A DNA stretch of 64,000 nucleotides from Collybiopsis luxurians FD-317 M1 (Eukaryota > Basidiomycota > Agaricomycetes > Agaricales > Omphalotaceae): the NCBI GenBank assembly GCA_000827265.1, contig KN834749.1, positions 51,500 to 115,499 of the forward strand, written 5' to 3'. The notes beneath the pieces were generated by a model, which did not search any database, had not been told where the DNA came from, and saw only the letters and a list, made by a program, of their open reading frames with translations. This document shows positions 43,593-56,700 of this stretch, piece by piece. The stretch's first letter is position 1, and each line of letters begins with the position of its first letter. The translations under genes were made by a program, and so were the position numbers.

Positions 43593-45605
43593 ATGGAGTC
43601 TTTCTCTACCTTGGCTCCTCTTTGGGATCTTGGCCAGGCCGCCAATTTCTCCCAGCTTGCCGACGACGACTTTCTCGCTCTTCTTCAGAAACAGTTTCCT
43701 TCTTCTGGTCAGGTTGCAAATTATCATCCAGCTGTTTTCGGTGATGGCGTGAATCCTCAGAACATTTCTCAGTATGCTCTACCCAGTATCACTCCTCCTT
43801 CTGAAGATAGCAGTCCTAGTCCTCCGACCGCAGACAACTCCAACAAGCAGAGTCCCGAAGCTACCACAGCAGACGATCCCGCTGATTTAGGCTTGAAGCG
43901 AAAGGCTAGCGATGAAGATTTGAGTGATGGTCCAAGTCAAAAGAACGCACATACTGGTGAGTCGCCTGAACATTAGGCAAGATTCGCTTCAGCCCCTCAC
44001 CATCCGCACATATGCTTCAGCTGCTAGTGGTAAAAAGGATAAGGTCGCCGCTTCGAAGCGCAAGACCTCAGGTTCTGCTCCTGTAAGTTTCCGTTTTTAC
44101 TCCCCCAATGCGTTCTGTTGTTTATGATGTAGGCCAAGGATGAAACTCGCTTGATCAAGCGCAAAGAACAAAATCGTGCAGCTCAGCGTGCGTTCCGAGA
44201 ACGGAAGGAAAAGCATGTCAAAGATGTAAGCTAGCAAGGAAATTTTCGTTCCTCTTTATTGAATGCTTCTTCAGCTTGAGGACAAGGTCGCCGCTCTCGA
44301 ATCCAAGAATCAGCAGGCCCAAACCGAAAATGAAAATTTACGGGATCTTCTTTCTAGGTTGCAGTCCGAGAATATGGCACTTAAACAAGCGTCCTTCACA
44401 TTTTCTGTGCCAAAGTCACAGCAGCAGCAGCAGCAGCAACAACAACAACAACAACCTGCTGCCAGTACGTCAACAGCGAAGAGTCCATCCTTTATTTCAG
44501 ACAGCTCTCTTTTCTCGTCCCTTCCTCGAATAACGTACACAGCTCCAGATCCCTCCAACCTCACTAATCCGCTTGATATGACATCCTTGACGTCTTTTGA
44601 TCCCAATGTGTTGAGTCTTCTGGATGAAAGTCCGCAGGAGACTGCCACTTCTGGAGCCATGCAGATGGACTTTGGCTTCGGAAAGAACGATAGTGACGAG
44701 TTTTTGCCAAAGAACTACACTACTATCGCCAGCAATCCCGCATTCTTCTCCTTGGCTTCTGCCTACGAGCATCTTTCACCACCAACAAACTCATCATCGT
44801 CTACGTCACATTCGCAGTCACCGACTAGCACTACCAACGACCGGAATCCCTTCAGTTTTGATCTTAGTTCCCTTACGCAGTGGCCTACACCTTCATCGAC
44901 TGGACATGACTCCGGGACGCTGGACGACTTGTTTGGGGGCGGTGGATTCTTGAATCCACAGCAGTCAATGGATGTCAGTGCTTTCATGACGAGCGCGTCG
45001 CCTTCAGCAGTCAGCCCCATCATGCATCATACAAATAACTCTGGCTCACCCGGTACCTCTGCTTCATCATCACCTGCGTCTCACAACTCCGATTCCTTAT
45101 TCAGCGGCCGGGAGGGGTCGTCATCAGAATCGGAAACGGGCCACGATGACTCGGAATGCCCTAAGACAAGAGAAGACCTGCATAAACATATCGCATCTTC
45201 TGGGCCTTCTACGTTTGTAGACCCGACTACTAACGGCACTTTCCTCCAGAATATCTCCTGCGCTCCCCTTGGAACTTCTTTCTCCTCATCAGAGAAGTCA
45301 AGTTTACCGTTCCTTTCAAGTGTCGAGTGCGACGGAAGGACCACATTCCCCCCAGTGGAGAAGAGTGACCACAATGTCCCTGTGTTAGATGCATGGAGGA
45401 ATATCACCCGAGATCCCCAGTACAAGGTGTGCACTTTCCAATTGATCCACATTCCTTGTCGGCCTGACTTTGTGTCCAGGAATGCGATATAGCAAATCTT
45501 TGCTCAGAGTTTGCAAGTAAAGCCCGTTGTGACGGCTCCAAGGTAGTTCTTGAGCCTCAGGGAGTGACCAGTCTGATGGAAACTCTTAAGAAGCGACACA
45601 CCTGA
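43593..45605 (+). CDS. YAP1: AP-1-like bZIP transcription factor (Yap1/Pap1 type)
   Basis: These factors move to the nucleus when their cysteines are oxidised and switch on antioxidant genes. Start MESFSTLAPLWDLGQ. The bZIP spans an intron: LIKRKEQNRAAQRAFRERKE is the basic region with the Pap1-type NxxAQxxFR signature, followed by the zipper LEDKVAALESKNQQAQTENE. A polyglutamine tract of 12 Q lies at 44420-44455. A Ser-rich activation region follows, with a single-Cys candidate n-CRD (SECPKTREDLHKH). The c-CRD lies in the last exon: ECDIANLCSEFASKARC, with CSE and a C-x8-C spacing like Yap1. It ends METLKKRHT at 45605. Convergent with the Snf2 gene. Confidence 0.92.
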
Positions 45606-45924
45606 AATTAACAAAGGACTTTTGCTCACTTTGTGTATTAGTATCACCCGATTCGTTCTGGTTTTCGTCCTTTTTCTACCACTTCCTTTGGCTGTTGTGC
45701 CGTATATTATGAAGCCCACCCGTACTCCATCTTCGGTTTTTTTCCCGGTTCTATGTGGTCACGGAGATACGTTGTCCTCTGATAGACTGACTGTATATCT
45801 TCCTGCTTTGTATCTTTTTTTATTGCGTAAAATAGTTCGAAAATGAAAAATAACTTGGTTCGATGGATTACATGGTGAAAACAAAACAATCTACACGTAA
45901 AGAGTACATTCAGGTAAAATAAAA
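45606..45924. other. Convergent 3' region
   Basis: AT-rich 3' flanks of the AP-1 gene (+) and the Snf2 gene (-). No gene or clear terminator motif is seen. Confidence 0.5.
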
Positions 45925-48900
45925 TTAATCGTCATCGCTCGGGGTAAGATACTCCTCATCACTGAGCACCTGTTTCCTTCCTGAACCTCTCGATTTGAGC
46001 GGAGGAGGGGGCCGTTCATCATCATCCATTGGGGTCAATGCAGAATCGTACGACGCATTTGAAGTGCTTCCAGATGCAGCTGGAGATGCTCCAGGGAGAC
46101 CAGATCCGCTGATTACCCGATCGAAAGTAGCACTAAAAACCTTGTCCATTTCCTCCGCATCATTGTAGACCCAGGATCCTTCTTGGTTATAGGTGCGAGC
46201 ATTGTTGAACATGAGCTGCCAATCGGCCCTATATTGATTGACATCCTTATAATAATTCCCTTGGCTGCGTTTTCGAATTTGCGACAATGAGATAGGCTGT
46301 TTGATCAGTTGATAATAGTCTGGATAATCCTGAGGAGATATGAGTAACGGCCGGCACTGAAAAATAAAAGCAAACGCACCCTCCTATCGGGGACTTCTCT
46401 GAAGAGTTCACATCGCTTTCTGCCCTCTTCAGCTTCACAAGCCAGGACAGCTTTGTAACATTCATTGAAGGCCTTCTTCATCTTTTCGCGGACTGCGGGA
46501 GACGGCCCTGTGTCTTTCGTCTTTCGCCGTTTCTGCTAAAGAGAGTCAATGAAAGAGACACTCTGTAGAGGACTGAAGATATACTTGATCTCGGTCATCG
46601 TCGTCGTCATCGTCAACTGAAGGTGTTACAGACATTGACTTCATTGCGGCTCGTTTCCGTTTGGATCCAGTAGCAGGCTCGTCATTGACTTTGACTTTGG
46701 CCTTTCTGCCCCTTCGGCCTCGAGATTCGGTATCAGAAGCAGGAGTTGCACGATTTGAAGCCTCAGCATCTCTGAGTAATTTGTTTGTTGCCCGACGCTC
46801 CTTCCTTTCTCTAGTCTTATCGGTGAGCTCTTGCAGATCCTCGCCTTCTTCAAGTGCCTGCAAGAGAATACGAAAGATAAACGAAAAGTACTCAGTAGAA
46901 CGTGATAACGTACCAAGGCCCAAGTATCGTCATCGAGTCCATCGTTATAACTGACGATATTCCGCTTTCTCTGACCACGACCCTCCAACATTTCCTCAGC
47001 ATCCTTTGAGTCAAACGGCTCGTCAGTCTGATAACAGTCAGGCAGTTCCTCAATTTGAATGAGGGGTAGGGGAGGCTTTCCGCGGTTCCCTAGAGCCCTC
47101 CAGTTCTCCAATGCATCTCGCTCTCGCTTCATATCCATTTGTCGGAAAATTTCGGCTTCGTCGTCACTGCGAGCAATGAGTGCGTTGAGTTCATCATCGT
47201 TCATATCTCCTGCTTCCTCGTTCTCTTCTTCTTGGTCGGCTTCAAGAATGGATCGCTGGGACACTTGTCAGCAGACAATGCCTATCGACGATCAAAGATC
47301 TTACCAGCAGCTCTTCTTGTTCTTCCTGAGTGGACTTGTTGTCGAATCGACCAGCTTGAATGACCTTGTCGTCTATATCAAGCTTGTATCGGGCACGTTG
47401 ATACATAGCCTCTTCTACACTCTTCTCCGTGATGAAACGGAGAATAAGGACAGCCTTGGTTTGCCCGATACGATGGGCACGATCTTGGGCTTGAAGATCA
47501 GCATGAGGATTCCTACAGTCGGCGACGGGAGGGAGTGAAGGAAGGAGAGATTATCAGTCAGCCTTTTTATAGAGGGAGAATCTCCTATCGACTTACCAAT
47601 CAGAGTCAAATCTGTTTAGAAAGCAGAGAAGCAAAATATGTCAGCAATCATTCGGTCAATAGTAAAACCACTTGCATAATAACGGTATCGGCGGTCTGCA
47701 AGTTAAGACCAAGACCACCGGCCCTAGTAGAAAGAATGAAAACTTTGTATTCCGATTCCTTTGCGTTAAATAGAGTGACGAAAGAGGCGCGCTCCTCAGT
47801 CTTGGTACCTCCATCGAGTCGAAGGAACTTGACCCCGAGATATCTGAGAAAATCGGCCATAATATCCATGACTTTAGTCATTTGGAAGAAGATGAGCACC
47901 TTAAGTAGAAATAGTCAGCCAACATCGGACAATGAGTAATGAACCATGCTTACTCGATGTCCAGTGGCGAAAAATTTGGGTAGGATCCGGTTCAAGAGTT
48001 CAATTTTACCAGAGGTACGAACAATACGCTCATCAATCATACCGCCTGGATTGACCTTGTCCTCGACACTCTCGAAAAGGAATGGATGCTGACAAATCTT
48101 TCGGAGTTGCATAAGTTCATTACTGAGACCTTTGACTCCTCCACTTTTCCTAAAGAAGTTCAGGGTATCAGATGTGTTCGGAGACGTTTCGCACAGAATG
48201 CGCACCCTTTCGAATCCTTCCCATCCGCAATCATTTTGTGTTTCTTCATCTGCTTATACAGCTGACTCTGCAACGCGCTCATACGGACCTTGATGACCTT
48301 TTCAACCTTGTCTGGTAGCTCACTTTCTACGTCTTTCTTCAGACGTCTGAGTAAGAATGGCCGAAGGACCTTGTGCAAACGACGAATGATAAGAAGGGCC
48401 TCTTCTTCATTGAGCTCGATCTTGTCTCCGGTACCACTGTTGGCAAAGGGAGTATTGAACCACTCGTCAAACGATTTGACAGAATTGAAGACTTTTGGTA
48501 AAGCAAAATTGAGCAGCGCCCAGAGTTCCGGAAGATTGTTCTGAAGAGGAGTACCGGTGAGAATGAGACGATAGCGGGAGTGATAATAAGTGGTAAGGGT
48601 TTGAGCCAGCTTGGACTGCGTGTTTTTCATACGATGGCCCTCATCTTTGAAAACATATGTGAGCGAAGAAAATGAAAACGTTTGAGAGTAGACGCACCGA
48701 TGATCATATGCAGCCATTTCATCTTGCTTAAAACCGGGCGATCCTTGATGATATACTCGTACGTTGTTAACAGGACATGGAACCCTCCAACACGAAGGTC
48801 TCCCTGCAGCGCCCGTCGTTGCATGGGGTTTCCCTTGTAAGAAATAACCTTTATAGCCGGGGCCCACTTAGCAAACTCTCCAGACCAATTGGTCATGGTA

Positions 48901-50724
48901 GAAAGAGGGACAATAACGAGGTAGGGCCCACGCTGCCGCTTGACTTCGATGAGGAATGAGATGAGAGATATGGTCTGAATGGTTTTTCCGAGACCCTGCA
49001 GAAATATGAGTATCTGAAACACGGAAGAGCCGAATCACTTACCATTTCGTCGGCCAAAATCCCGTTTAACTTGTTGTTGTACAAGCTGACCATCCACTGT
49101 AAACCCTTGAGCTGATATTCCTTCAAAGTTCCACCGACCAGAATAGCAGGTTGACGAGTGACTTTCTCGGATATCCTATGCGCGACAGCGTAATAGTCCA
49201 CTTTAGCCTTGTCCTGAGAATCTTCGGCAGACACCTGCGCGCCAAAGGTCGCCTCTGAAGTAGGACCATCCTCGGGGTCAAAGGTGGCCAAAACTCCGCC
49301 TTCGCTCTGTTGGGCCACGACCGACTGTGCGAGGGAATCAAGGTAGGAATCTGTTTGGCGAAGAAGATGCGTGATTCGGGTGTCTTTGGCGGTATCAATA
49401 AGCCTCATGTAAGCCTCTTCATCATCCGCCTTGAGAGCCTTGAGACGTTCCTTGGATATACGCTCGATACGTTTCTGCTCTTCCTTTTCGGTATGAACAT
49501 GGAAATTTTGTACGGCACGACCTAATCGAGTGATACGATCTTGGGCGGCTCGATTGACCTCCAAGACCTGGCGTCCGTGGTTGCAAATGACATTGAGCTG
49601 CTCAACGTGCTTGTGTTTGGCACGTCGTTCGCGGTCGAGCCGTTGTTTACGCTCGAGCTGCTCTGTCATGCGAGCGTCACGCATGGTGGGTTTGCGAGTG
49701 CGACGAAAGTCTGGTCGGTTGAGAGGGAGAATAGAGCCATGGGTGAGACGCTCAGCGACCATGGCACGCATGGTACGTTGCTTGTCGAGAAGACGAAGGG
49801 ATTTGAGTTCGATGAGGGCAGAAAGCTTGCCATGTGAGGTGGCAGGGAACGGAACAAGAGAGTCATTGTCTTCAAGTAGGTCGGGTTCAAGGTTTTCATC
49901 TCCAAAAGTAGATGGGATAGCCTCAAGTTCACGCATTCGCTGCTGAATACGAGCTTCGATGTATCGGTCTCGTTCGTTCAAAATCTGCTGGGCATCGAGA
50001 CCGGGAGGCATGAGAGTGGGAACGAGAAGGCGTTGGAGACGAGTGGCAAACAAGGTAGGGTCTGCATCTGCATTGCGTTTGAGATGGGAAAAGGGATGTC
50101 GATAGGAATTGTAAGGATAAATCCCAGAATTAACATCGTCTTCAAGAAAAGGACCTTTGGGCATATCGGCAGGATTGATAGGGAGGACGACAACCTGTTC
50201 CTCGGTCTTTGGGACGATATCTGGAGATTTAGAGACTTTGACGGCACTGTCGACTATTCGAGCGGAAGGGTCTGAAGGTTGAAGAAGCTTTTCGAGATCT
50301 GGGATGGCGGAATTGTTGAGCTGAACTGCCTGCTGGAGACTTTCAGGAAGGGGAACTCCTCTGGAGAGAAGTTTGAAGGCATGAATTTGAGCTCTGAGGA
50401 CGTTAATTTGGTCTGGGGTGAAAGAAACTTCAGCAGCGTGTTGCTGAACCTGGTTCTGTCCTGAATAATGGGATGATTAATTGAAGAGAATGAGAGAGAA
50501 ATGGAGTACGGACTGGAACCCATAGCCTGTATAAATTTCATCAGAGTTTCCAATTCAGTTGGTGTCTTTTGCTCGGTAGGATTCTTGCGCAAGAAATTGG
50601 CTCTCTACAAAGACAAACTATGAGTTGAACGAGACAATTAAGAAAAGAAAATAAATACAGCAATCATCTGTTGCAAGTCTGGCATGCCACTTGGGCGGGC
50701 TTGCGAATTACCGTTTGCCAGCAT
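45925..50724 (-). CDS. STH1: SWI/SNF or RSC chromatin-remodelling ATPase (Snf2/Sth1)
   Basis: This is the catalytic subunit of a nucleosome remodeller. Start [19 protein letters not shown] at 50724. In order: a QLQ domain ([20 protein letters not shown]); an HSA region ([20 protein letters not shown] onward); a helicase ATPase core with motif I split by an intron (ADEM / GLGKTIQT), the DEGH box (DEGHRMKN) and [14 protein letters not shown]; helicase C with [14 protein letters not shown] and RAHRIGQT; the SnAC-type acidic stretch; an AT-hook-like [11 protein letters not shown]; and a bromodomain near the C-terminus ([13 protein letters not shown]). About 1,400 residues in some dozen exons. QLQ-HSA-ATPase-bromodomain is the Snf2/Sth1 layout. 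I cannot decide between Snf2 and Sth1 from one sequence. Confidence 0.93.
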
Positions 50725-50855
50725 TGTGACCGCCGCCTCCTCAACAAAATCAGAGTAGAGTAACTGCAAAGCTGTCCGATTCAACAGCCAAGTTTCCATA
50801 TTTGTAAGCAATGCCGTATTCGGCCATCATTTTCCCACACTGCTTCCACCACCTT

Positions 50856-50863
50856 AAAAAAAA
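50856..50863 (-). terminator. Pol III terminator of tRNA-Ser
   Basis: A run of eight T on the minus strand begins 6 bases after the 3' end of the tRNA, the usual RNA polymerase III stop. Confidence 0.8.
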
Positions 50864-50869
50864 TTTCCT

Positions 50870-50962
50870 CGTCACCTGTGCGATTCGAACACACGCGGGC
50901 AAAGCCCAACCGCTCAGCTGCTTAATAGCAGGCGATCCCGTTAACCACTCCGGCAAAGTGAC
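50870..50962 (-). tRNA. tRNA-Ser(GCT) with 11-base intron
   Basis: The folded structure is complete. The acceptor pairs GTCACTT with AGGTGAC; the D stem is CCG/CGG; the anticodon stem is ATCGC/GCGGT with loop bases CT-GCT-A. A long variable arm (GGGC-TTT-GCCC) marks a class II tRNA, and the T arm is GTGTG-TTCGAAT-CGCAC. The anticodon GCT (50929-50927) reads AGC/AGT Ser codons. The intron occupies 50925-50915 right after position 37, the usual eukaryotic site, and its AGCAG can pair with the anticodon loop. CCA is not encoded, as expected. It lies between ferredoxin and Snf2 on the same strand, 146 bases from the Snf2 start. Confidence 0.93.
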
Positions 50963-50985
50963 TATGTGCAGTGCGTTCACTATCA

Positions 50986-51861
<876 letters not shown>

Positions 51862-52563
51862 TTTGAGGATCCAAATCTTTTGGGATTGGGAACACTGCCA
51901 GTGCCAGGAACTGAACGGGTGGGATGAAAGCGCGTCAAAGCACGTGAGTCCGGGCGAGTGGCGGAAACTTGCACCCGCCGCCGACTGCTCACTATCCGCG
52001 GTCATTTTGAAATCCAAAATCAGCTTTTTCCTTTCATTAGCAGCTTGCGGGAGGCGGTCGAACAGTAGATTTGATGGCGGCCACATACTGACCCCCTGCA
52101 GATTGATACATTCAGTAAATTTATGCTTTCGACCCAGCTCTAACAGGTCAGCAAGTCCTCTTGCGGAGATGCTGGAAAAATCTGGTATTCAGAAGGACCG
52201 GCCTCACTAGCGAGACCTTTTGATTGATCCATTTCTGCCTCGGGTCGCCATATTGCTCTGTCACTCCCCGTGTCTCAGCTCAAAACATGTTCAAAGTTGA
52301 TTTCATGTTCGTACTGGTGAATTTCGAATACACATGTGGTGATCTTTTCGCTCATTCACATTTTTGGCACACAGCTCATCGCATCCACAAGGCCCACGTC
52401 GGGTTCAGACCACGCGATTACACTCGACGTGAATACCTGCGCAGCAAGGAATACGAGTTCGAGGTAAGTATAAAAGCCTCAAGAGAGGCATAGGAATGTT
52501 CATCCTTCGAGCACTCTTCAACTCGTTCGCTTCCTTTTCGCGGCTATCTTGTCTATCATCACA
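51862..52563. promoter_or_regulatory. Divergent promoter, ferredoxin (-) and small secreted protein (+)
   Basis: A TATAAAA lies at 52469-52475, about 90 bases before the ATG at 52564. The open frame at 52224-52493 shows no motif. Pyrimidine-rich sequence (52510-52555) precedes the + gene. No other gene is seen. Confidence 0.5.
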
Positions 52564-53428
52564 ATGTTTTCCTCTTTCAAATTCGCTGCCCTCGCTATCA
52601 CCGCTCTCATTGCTGGTGTCCAGGCCGAGACACACACTGTGACCTTTACGAACAAGTAAGTTCGGTTTCTCTTTCTAAAGAGAGCCTGAATGCGATATTC
52701 TGGGAAGGTGTGGCCGTGGAACTCCGTTGTTGAAACAGAACGGTGTTACTCTCTCCACTGGCGGTGCTTATACATCTAACGGTGCGCCAATATCGTCAAT
52801 TTCCAATAATCTCGATCCTGATAAGGACTGTAGGTCCCCTTGAGGCTGCTATTGCGTGAGTCCACTTGCTTGATATTCCTTTCTGTCACCTTATATATAC
52901 TCCTTCTTCCAGTTATCTTGACGTCGGCTGCGGTGCCAACGGAGAGGGATGCACCTTGGTGGAAACGACCCTCATCAACCCTACTTCTCCAGGTGCTGGC
53001 TCTAGCACTGATATATCCTTAATTTCCCCGTACGTTTTTGTAATGCTACTTCGCTTTATATCAAGACGTCTTATCCGCTGAACTATTCTTACAGCCATAC
53101 ATTTTCCGTTACCACTGGATTCGGGTGAGCTTTTACATATATATAATCAGCAACATTAAAGCTAAAATCTCTGTCTCTGTAGCTACTACAACGGTTGTGA
53201 CGGCACAGGGGCTGACTGTATGATCATTTATTCACCCAAATTGTGAATTATCGCTTAATGTTCGCTTCTAAAGGTACCAGCGCCAGCTGCTCGACTGCTT
53301 TCCATGTCAGCTCGGACAATCAAGTCCAGGTTCAATGCGAGACCAACAACGTACGTGATTTCTTGCCAACATCTATCGGTAATTAACTTTTACCATAGGT
53401 TAATCTTGCAATCACTTTCTGTGATTGA
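52564..53428 (+). CDS. Small secreted glycopeptide-like protein
   Basis: Seven exons give about 165 residues. MFSSFKFAALAITALIAGVQA is a signal peptide. The mature protein opens ETHTVTFTNKCGRGTPLL and contains YLDVGCGANGEGCTLVE, FGYYNGCDGTG and a C-terminal run QVQCETNNVNLAITFCD. The paired cysteines and the NKCG/ITFC ends resemble small secreted basidiomycete proteins annotated as glycopeptides. The ends also resemble the thaumatin-like protein at 8.1-9.0 kb, so a distant common fold is possible. Its function is unknown. A TATA box lies 90 bases upstream. Expression during fruiting or wall building is only a guess. Confidence 0.8.
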
Positions 53429-53744
53429 AAGGACTTGCTCAAAATATTTACATGTACAAAAAATTGGTGTACTGTGATTATGATCTTCGGTCGCATAAGG
53501 GATTCTGTGTTGCTGTAAATATACCACTTAATAGACTCATTCCATCGTCTGGTTCTCAGACCCCAAATGGAATCTAATACTAAGAGTTCTCTACTGAACG
53601 CCATTCATAGCATCGCAAAACGTTGCTGAGGGTAATCGAGTTGTCACTTGTGAACTTGGAAGCGCACGCGACCGTTTAAACAATTAAGCGCCAGCAGATG
53701 ATGTCCGAACGTGCTGCCTATCCACCATCTCTATCCACCATTTT

Positions 53745-56700
53745 ATGGGCTCTGATATACAATCACATCTTTATAGTTCCCTGCTCTCAGGTCAAGCTTC
53801 CGATGTCTGTTTACGCGTTACCGGTTCTTTCAATGCCACATACAAGCTCCATAGAGTCGTGTTAATCCAGGCTTGTGTCTCTTACATAAATCCGAGTCGA
53901 CACCATGCACTGACGATCTCCGCTGTCATATTTTCAGGCAGGTTTTTACAAAGATTTGTTTATGGGTGATTTCGCTGAGAGTCTGGAGAAACGGCAAGCC
54001 AGGGCGAATGCTGCCAGATTTCATGAACAAGCGCTTGACGTTGTGCTGGATGACAGAAATATTAGCAGAGCCGCTTTCGAGTAAGAGAAATTGTAATCTC
54101 ACCTTTTACAGAAGCTCACATGGAATGCCTCAATCAAGGCTTTCCATTTCACGACTTTATGGCGGCGGTCCCCCATTATATATTCATCCCTCACTTCTAC
54201 CAACATCCACACGTCCCTTGACCACCGGTTTCCCTTATCCTCCTGAAGCATCCTTATCCTCTTCCCAAATGTGCCCGCCTGGGCATCAGCCAGGTACACC
54301 CGAATTCCTAGTTAGCCTTCTTGCAACCTCGATATACTTTTCCATTCCGAGTCTTGCATCAGAGGCATTGACAGCAATTCTTAGAACGATTGGGCCCAGG
54401 ACTGTTGTCTATTACCTTCATTTTGCCCTTGGAAAGACCACTGTGCTGAATCTTGATCGTCCCGCTGTTGGTTTGGAGGGTCTAGCTGTGGAACTGGAGC
54501 AGCAAGATCATGCTTCAGTAAACTCGGTCAAGGGTGCTCGATCACGGCTTTCCAGCAGTCAAGGCATACTGAATCGGTCGCCTAGCTCCCTCAGTTGTGC
54601 TAGTGGTGAATCTTTTCTCTCTTCGTCCAAACAGCACCCATTCCATTATGGCCCGATATCTGACAAAATTGGGGAAACCTGCGCTTGCTGGCTTGAGAAA
54701 TGGGGGGCAGATTTGTTCGAGGCGGAAGAGAAAGTAGTCCTAGACTGGCTCAGCGATTCAAATACGAGTGTGGATTCATTATCCTCCGGATCCACCTCGA
54801 TCAAGCCGAGGCCTTCTTCCGACCTTCCTCCGCCTTCGAGATCCACGACTTCCGCCTGGACCCCGCAGTCGACCGGAACCCGGACCAAATCAATACCAAG
54901 ATTATTCACTGGAACCGCGGCGGGACCGGGATATGAAGGATTATCATTGGATTGGATACTCGTGCTCCTCTCTAGCAATGGATTTTTTATTCCCTCGCCC
55001 TCACTTCACACCTCCCTCACTGTTTCCTCTATGCATTCTCCTCCGGATGAAACGCCTATAACAACATCACATGCCCATTTTTCAGCTTATCCTGAGGAAG
55101 AGAGATATGCGCTCGCAAAACGTGTTGTAGAATTGCGAAGAGCTGTAAGAGCCCAAGTGAAACGGCTTCAAAGAAAGTTGTTGGCTACTGAGAGCACTCG
55201 GAAGGACGACGATCCAGATTTATCAGAGAAAGGAAAAGGAAAGGAACGTGCATCGGAAGATAAACTCGGTGAGGAGTGGGAGACATTCAATAACGATCAG
55301 TGGGAACAGTGGTCTGAGAATTGGGACAGAAAGTGCATAGAAGAAGAAGAACACTGGGACATTTTCTTCCGAACGAGTATATATTATGCAAACATGGTAC
55401 TCCAGTTTCTTTGGTCTGAGTTTGGGGTTGCTATTCACTCCACTTTGCTTGTAGTCTTCCGAGATCGTCATGAGCATCTCTGATGACGTCTCTCCATCCA
55501 ATGGACGCACGTTCGTCGACCTATCGACCCTGCAACAAGCATTTTGGGACACAGGAAAGATGAAATTCACCATCACTGGTGGAAATGATAAATCACACTC
55601 CCCCAACTCCTCGCATCCAGAGAAACTGGGATTTGTGACATCGGCTTCGGAAATGACACCTACTTCTCTTTCCAATACAAAACCATACTTTTTGGTTCCT
55701 TCTGATGAATCGCTTCGTGTCGGCGACACTATCACCAACTCTTCCGCGGAGGGAAACATTCATAACAATATCAGCATGGATGAGCTCTTCGAAAATAGTT
55801 TCGGTGAAGCTTATTTGCGTCAGGAAGAAGACAGAGAAGGTACGCCTAGACGTTCAGGCACAATAGGAAAAGCTTCTACGGGAAAACGGTGGAAAGAACC
55901 TGCACCAGACAAGACAGTAACTCGAGGCAGAACACCAAACGAAAATACATATTTCGGCTTACTATCAGACATTTGTTATGTCGACCGAACTGACGAAAGT
56001 GGACTGTTGTACTTCACTTCCTCCCCATTCACTGCCATAAGTTCTCCTGGAGCTATTTCAGCGCCTCTTCCACCAGTGCAACTTTTGTCCTCGAGGTCTC
56101 CTCTTCGTTTCAGTGTCGAGTTTTTTAATGTTGAGACGCTCAAAGAGAAAGAACGTCTTCATTCGAGGACAGTTTGGTATGCCGGAAGTTTATGGAATGT
56201 ATATGTTCAACTTGTCAAGAAGAAAGAAAAGGCAGGCTCAGTCGGGGCATCTAGTCCAGACTCCGATGGCGTCCTTAGGACTGGGGCACCAGGAAGTGGG
56301 ATACTGCCAAACTACCAACTCGGCGTCTACCTACACAGACATTCCCCTACCGAGAACTTGCCTCCCTTTAGTGCACCTGACCCTTTCGCCGCCGACCGCC
56401 AGTGGTCCCAAAATGCATCCCCACAGACTCCTACGTCAGGTCCCGATACCACTTCATCTCCGACGCCCAATGCGCCCAGCTCTCAAACCAATCTCTCCTC
56501 TTCCAGAGGACCCGCTTTTCTTCCACTTACCCCATATGCCTCTGCACCTCAGGTGGTATCCTCACCCGTTAGTGCCTCACGATCTTCCTCCAGCAATACA
56601 TCGACAAACTCCCGTTTTAGGGGTAATAGCACCTCCATACCAGTGTCCGCCTCCTTGCGTTCACCGTCCCGGCCATCAACGGCTCCTGGGTCAACTCCCT

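Noticed and set aside
44310..44660. Minus-strand frame with a run of 12 Cys
   Set aside because: It is the complement of the polyglutamine tract of the bZIP gene; the poly-Cys has no independent support.
53870..53945. A GC-AG intron in the BTB gene
   Set aside because: A GC donor after ATC CAG would fit, but a canonical GT donor four bases on (GCTT/GTGTCT) with acceptor GGCAG also keeps the frame, giving QACFYKDLF.
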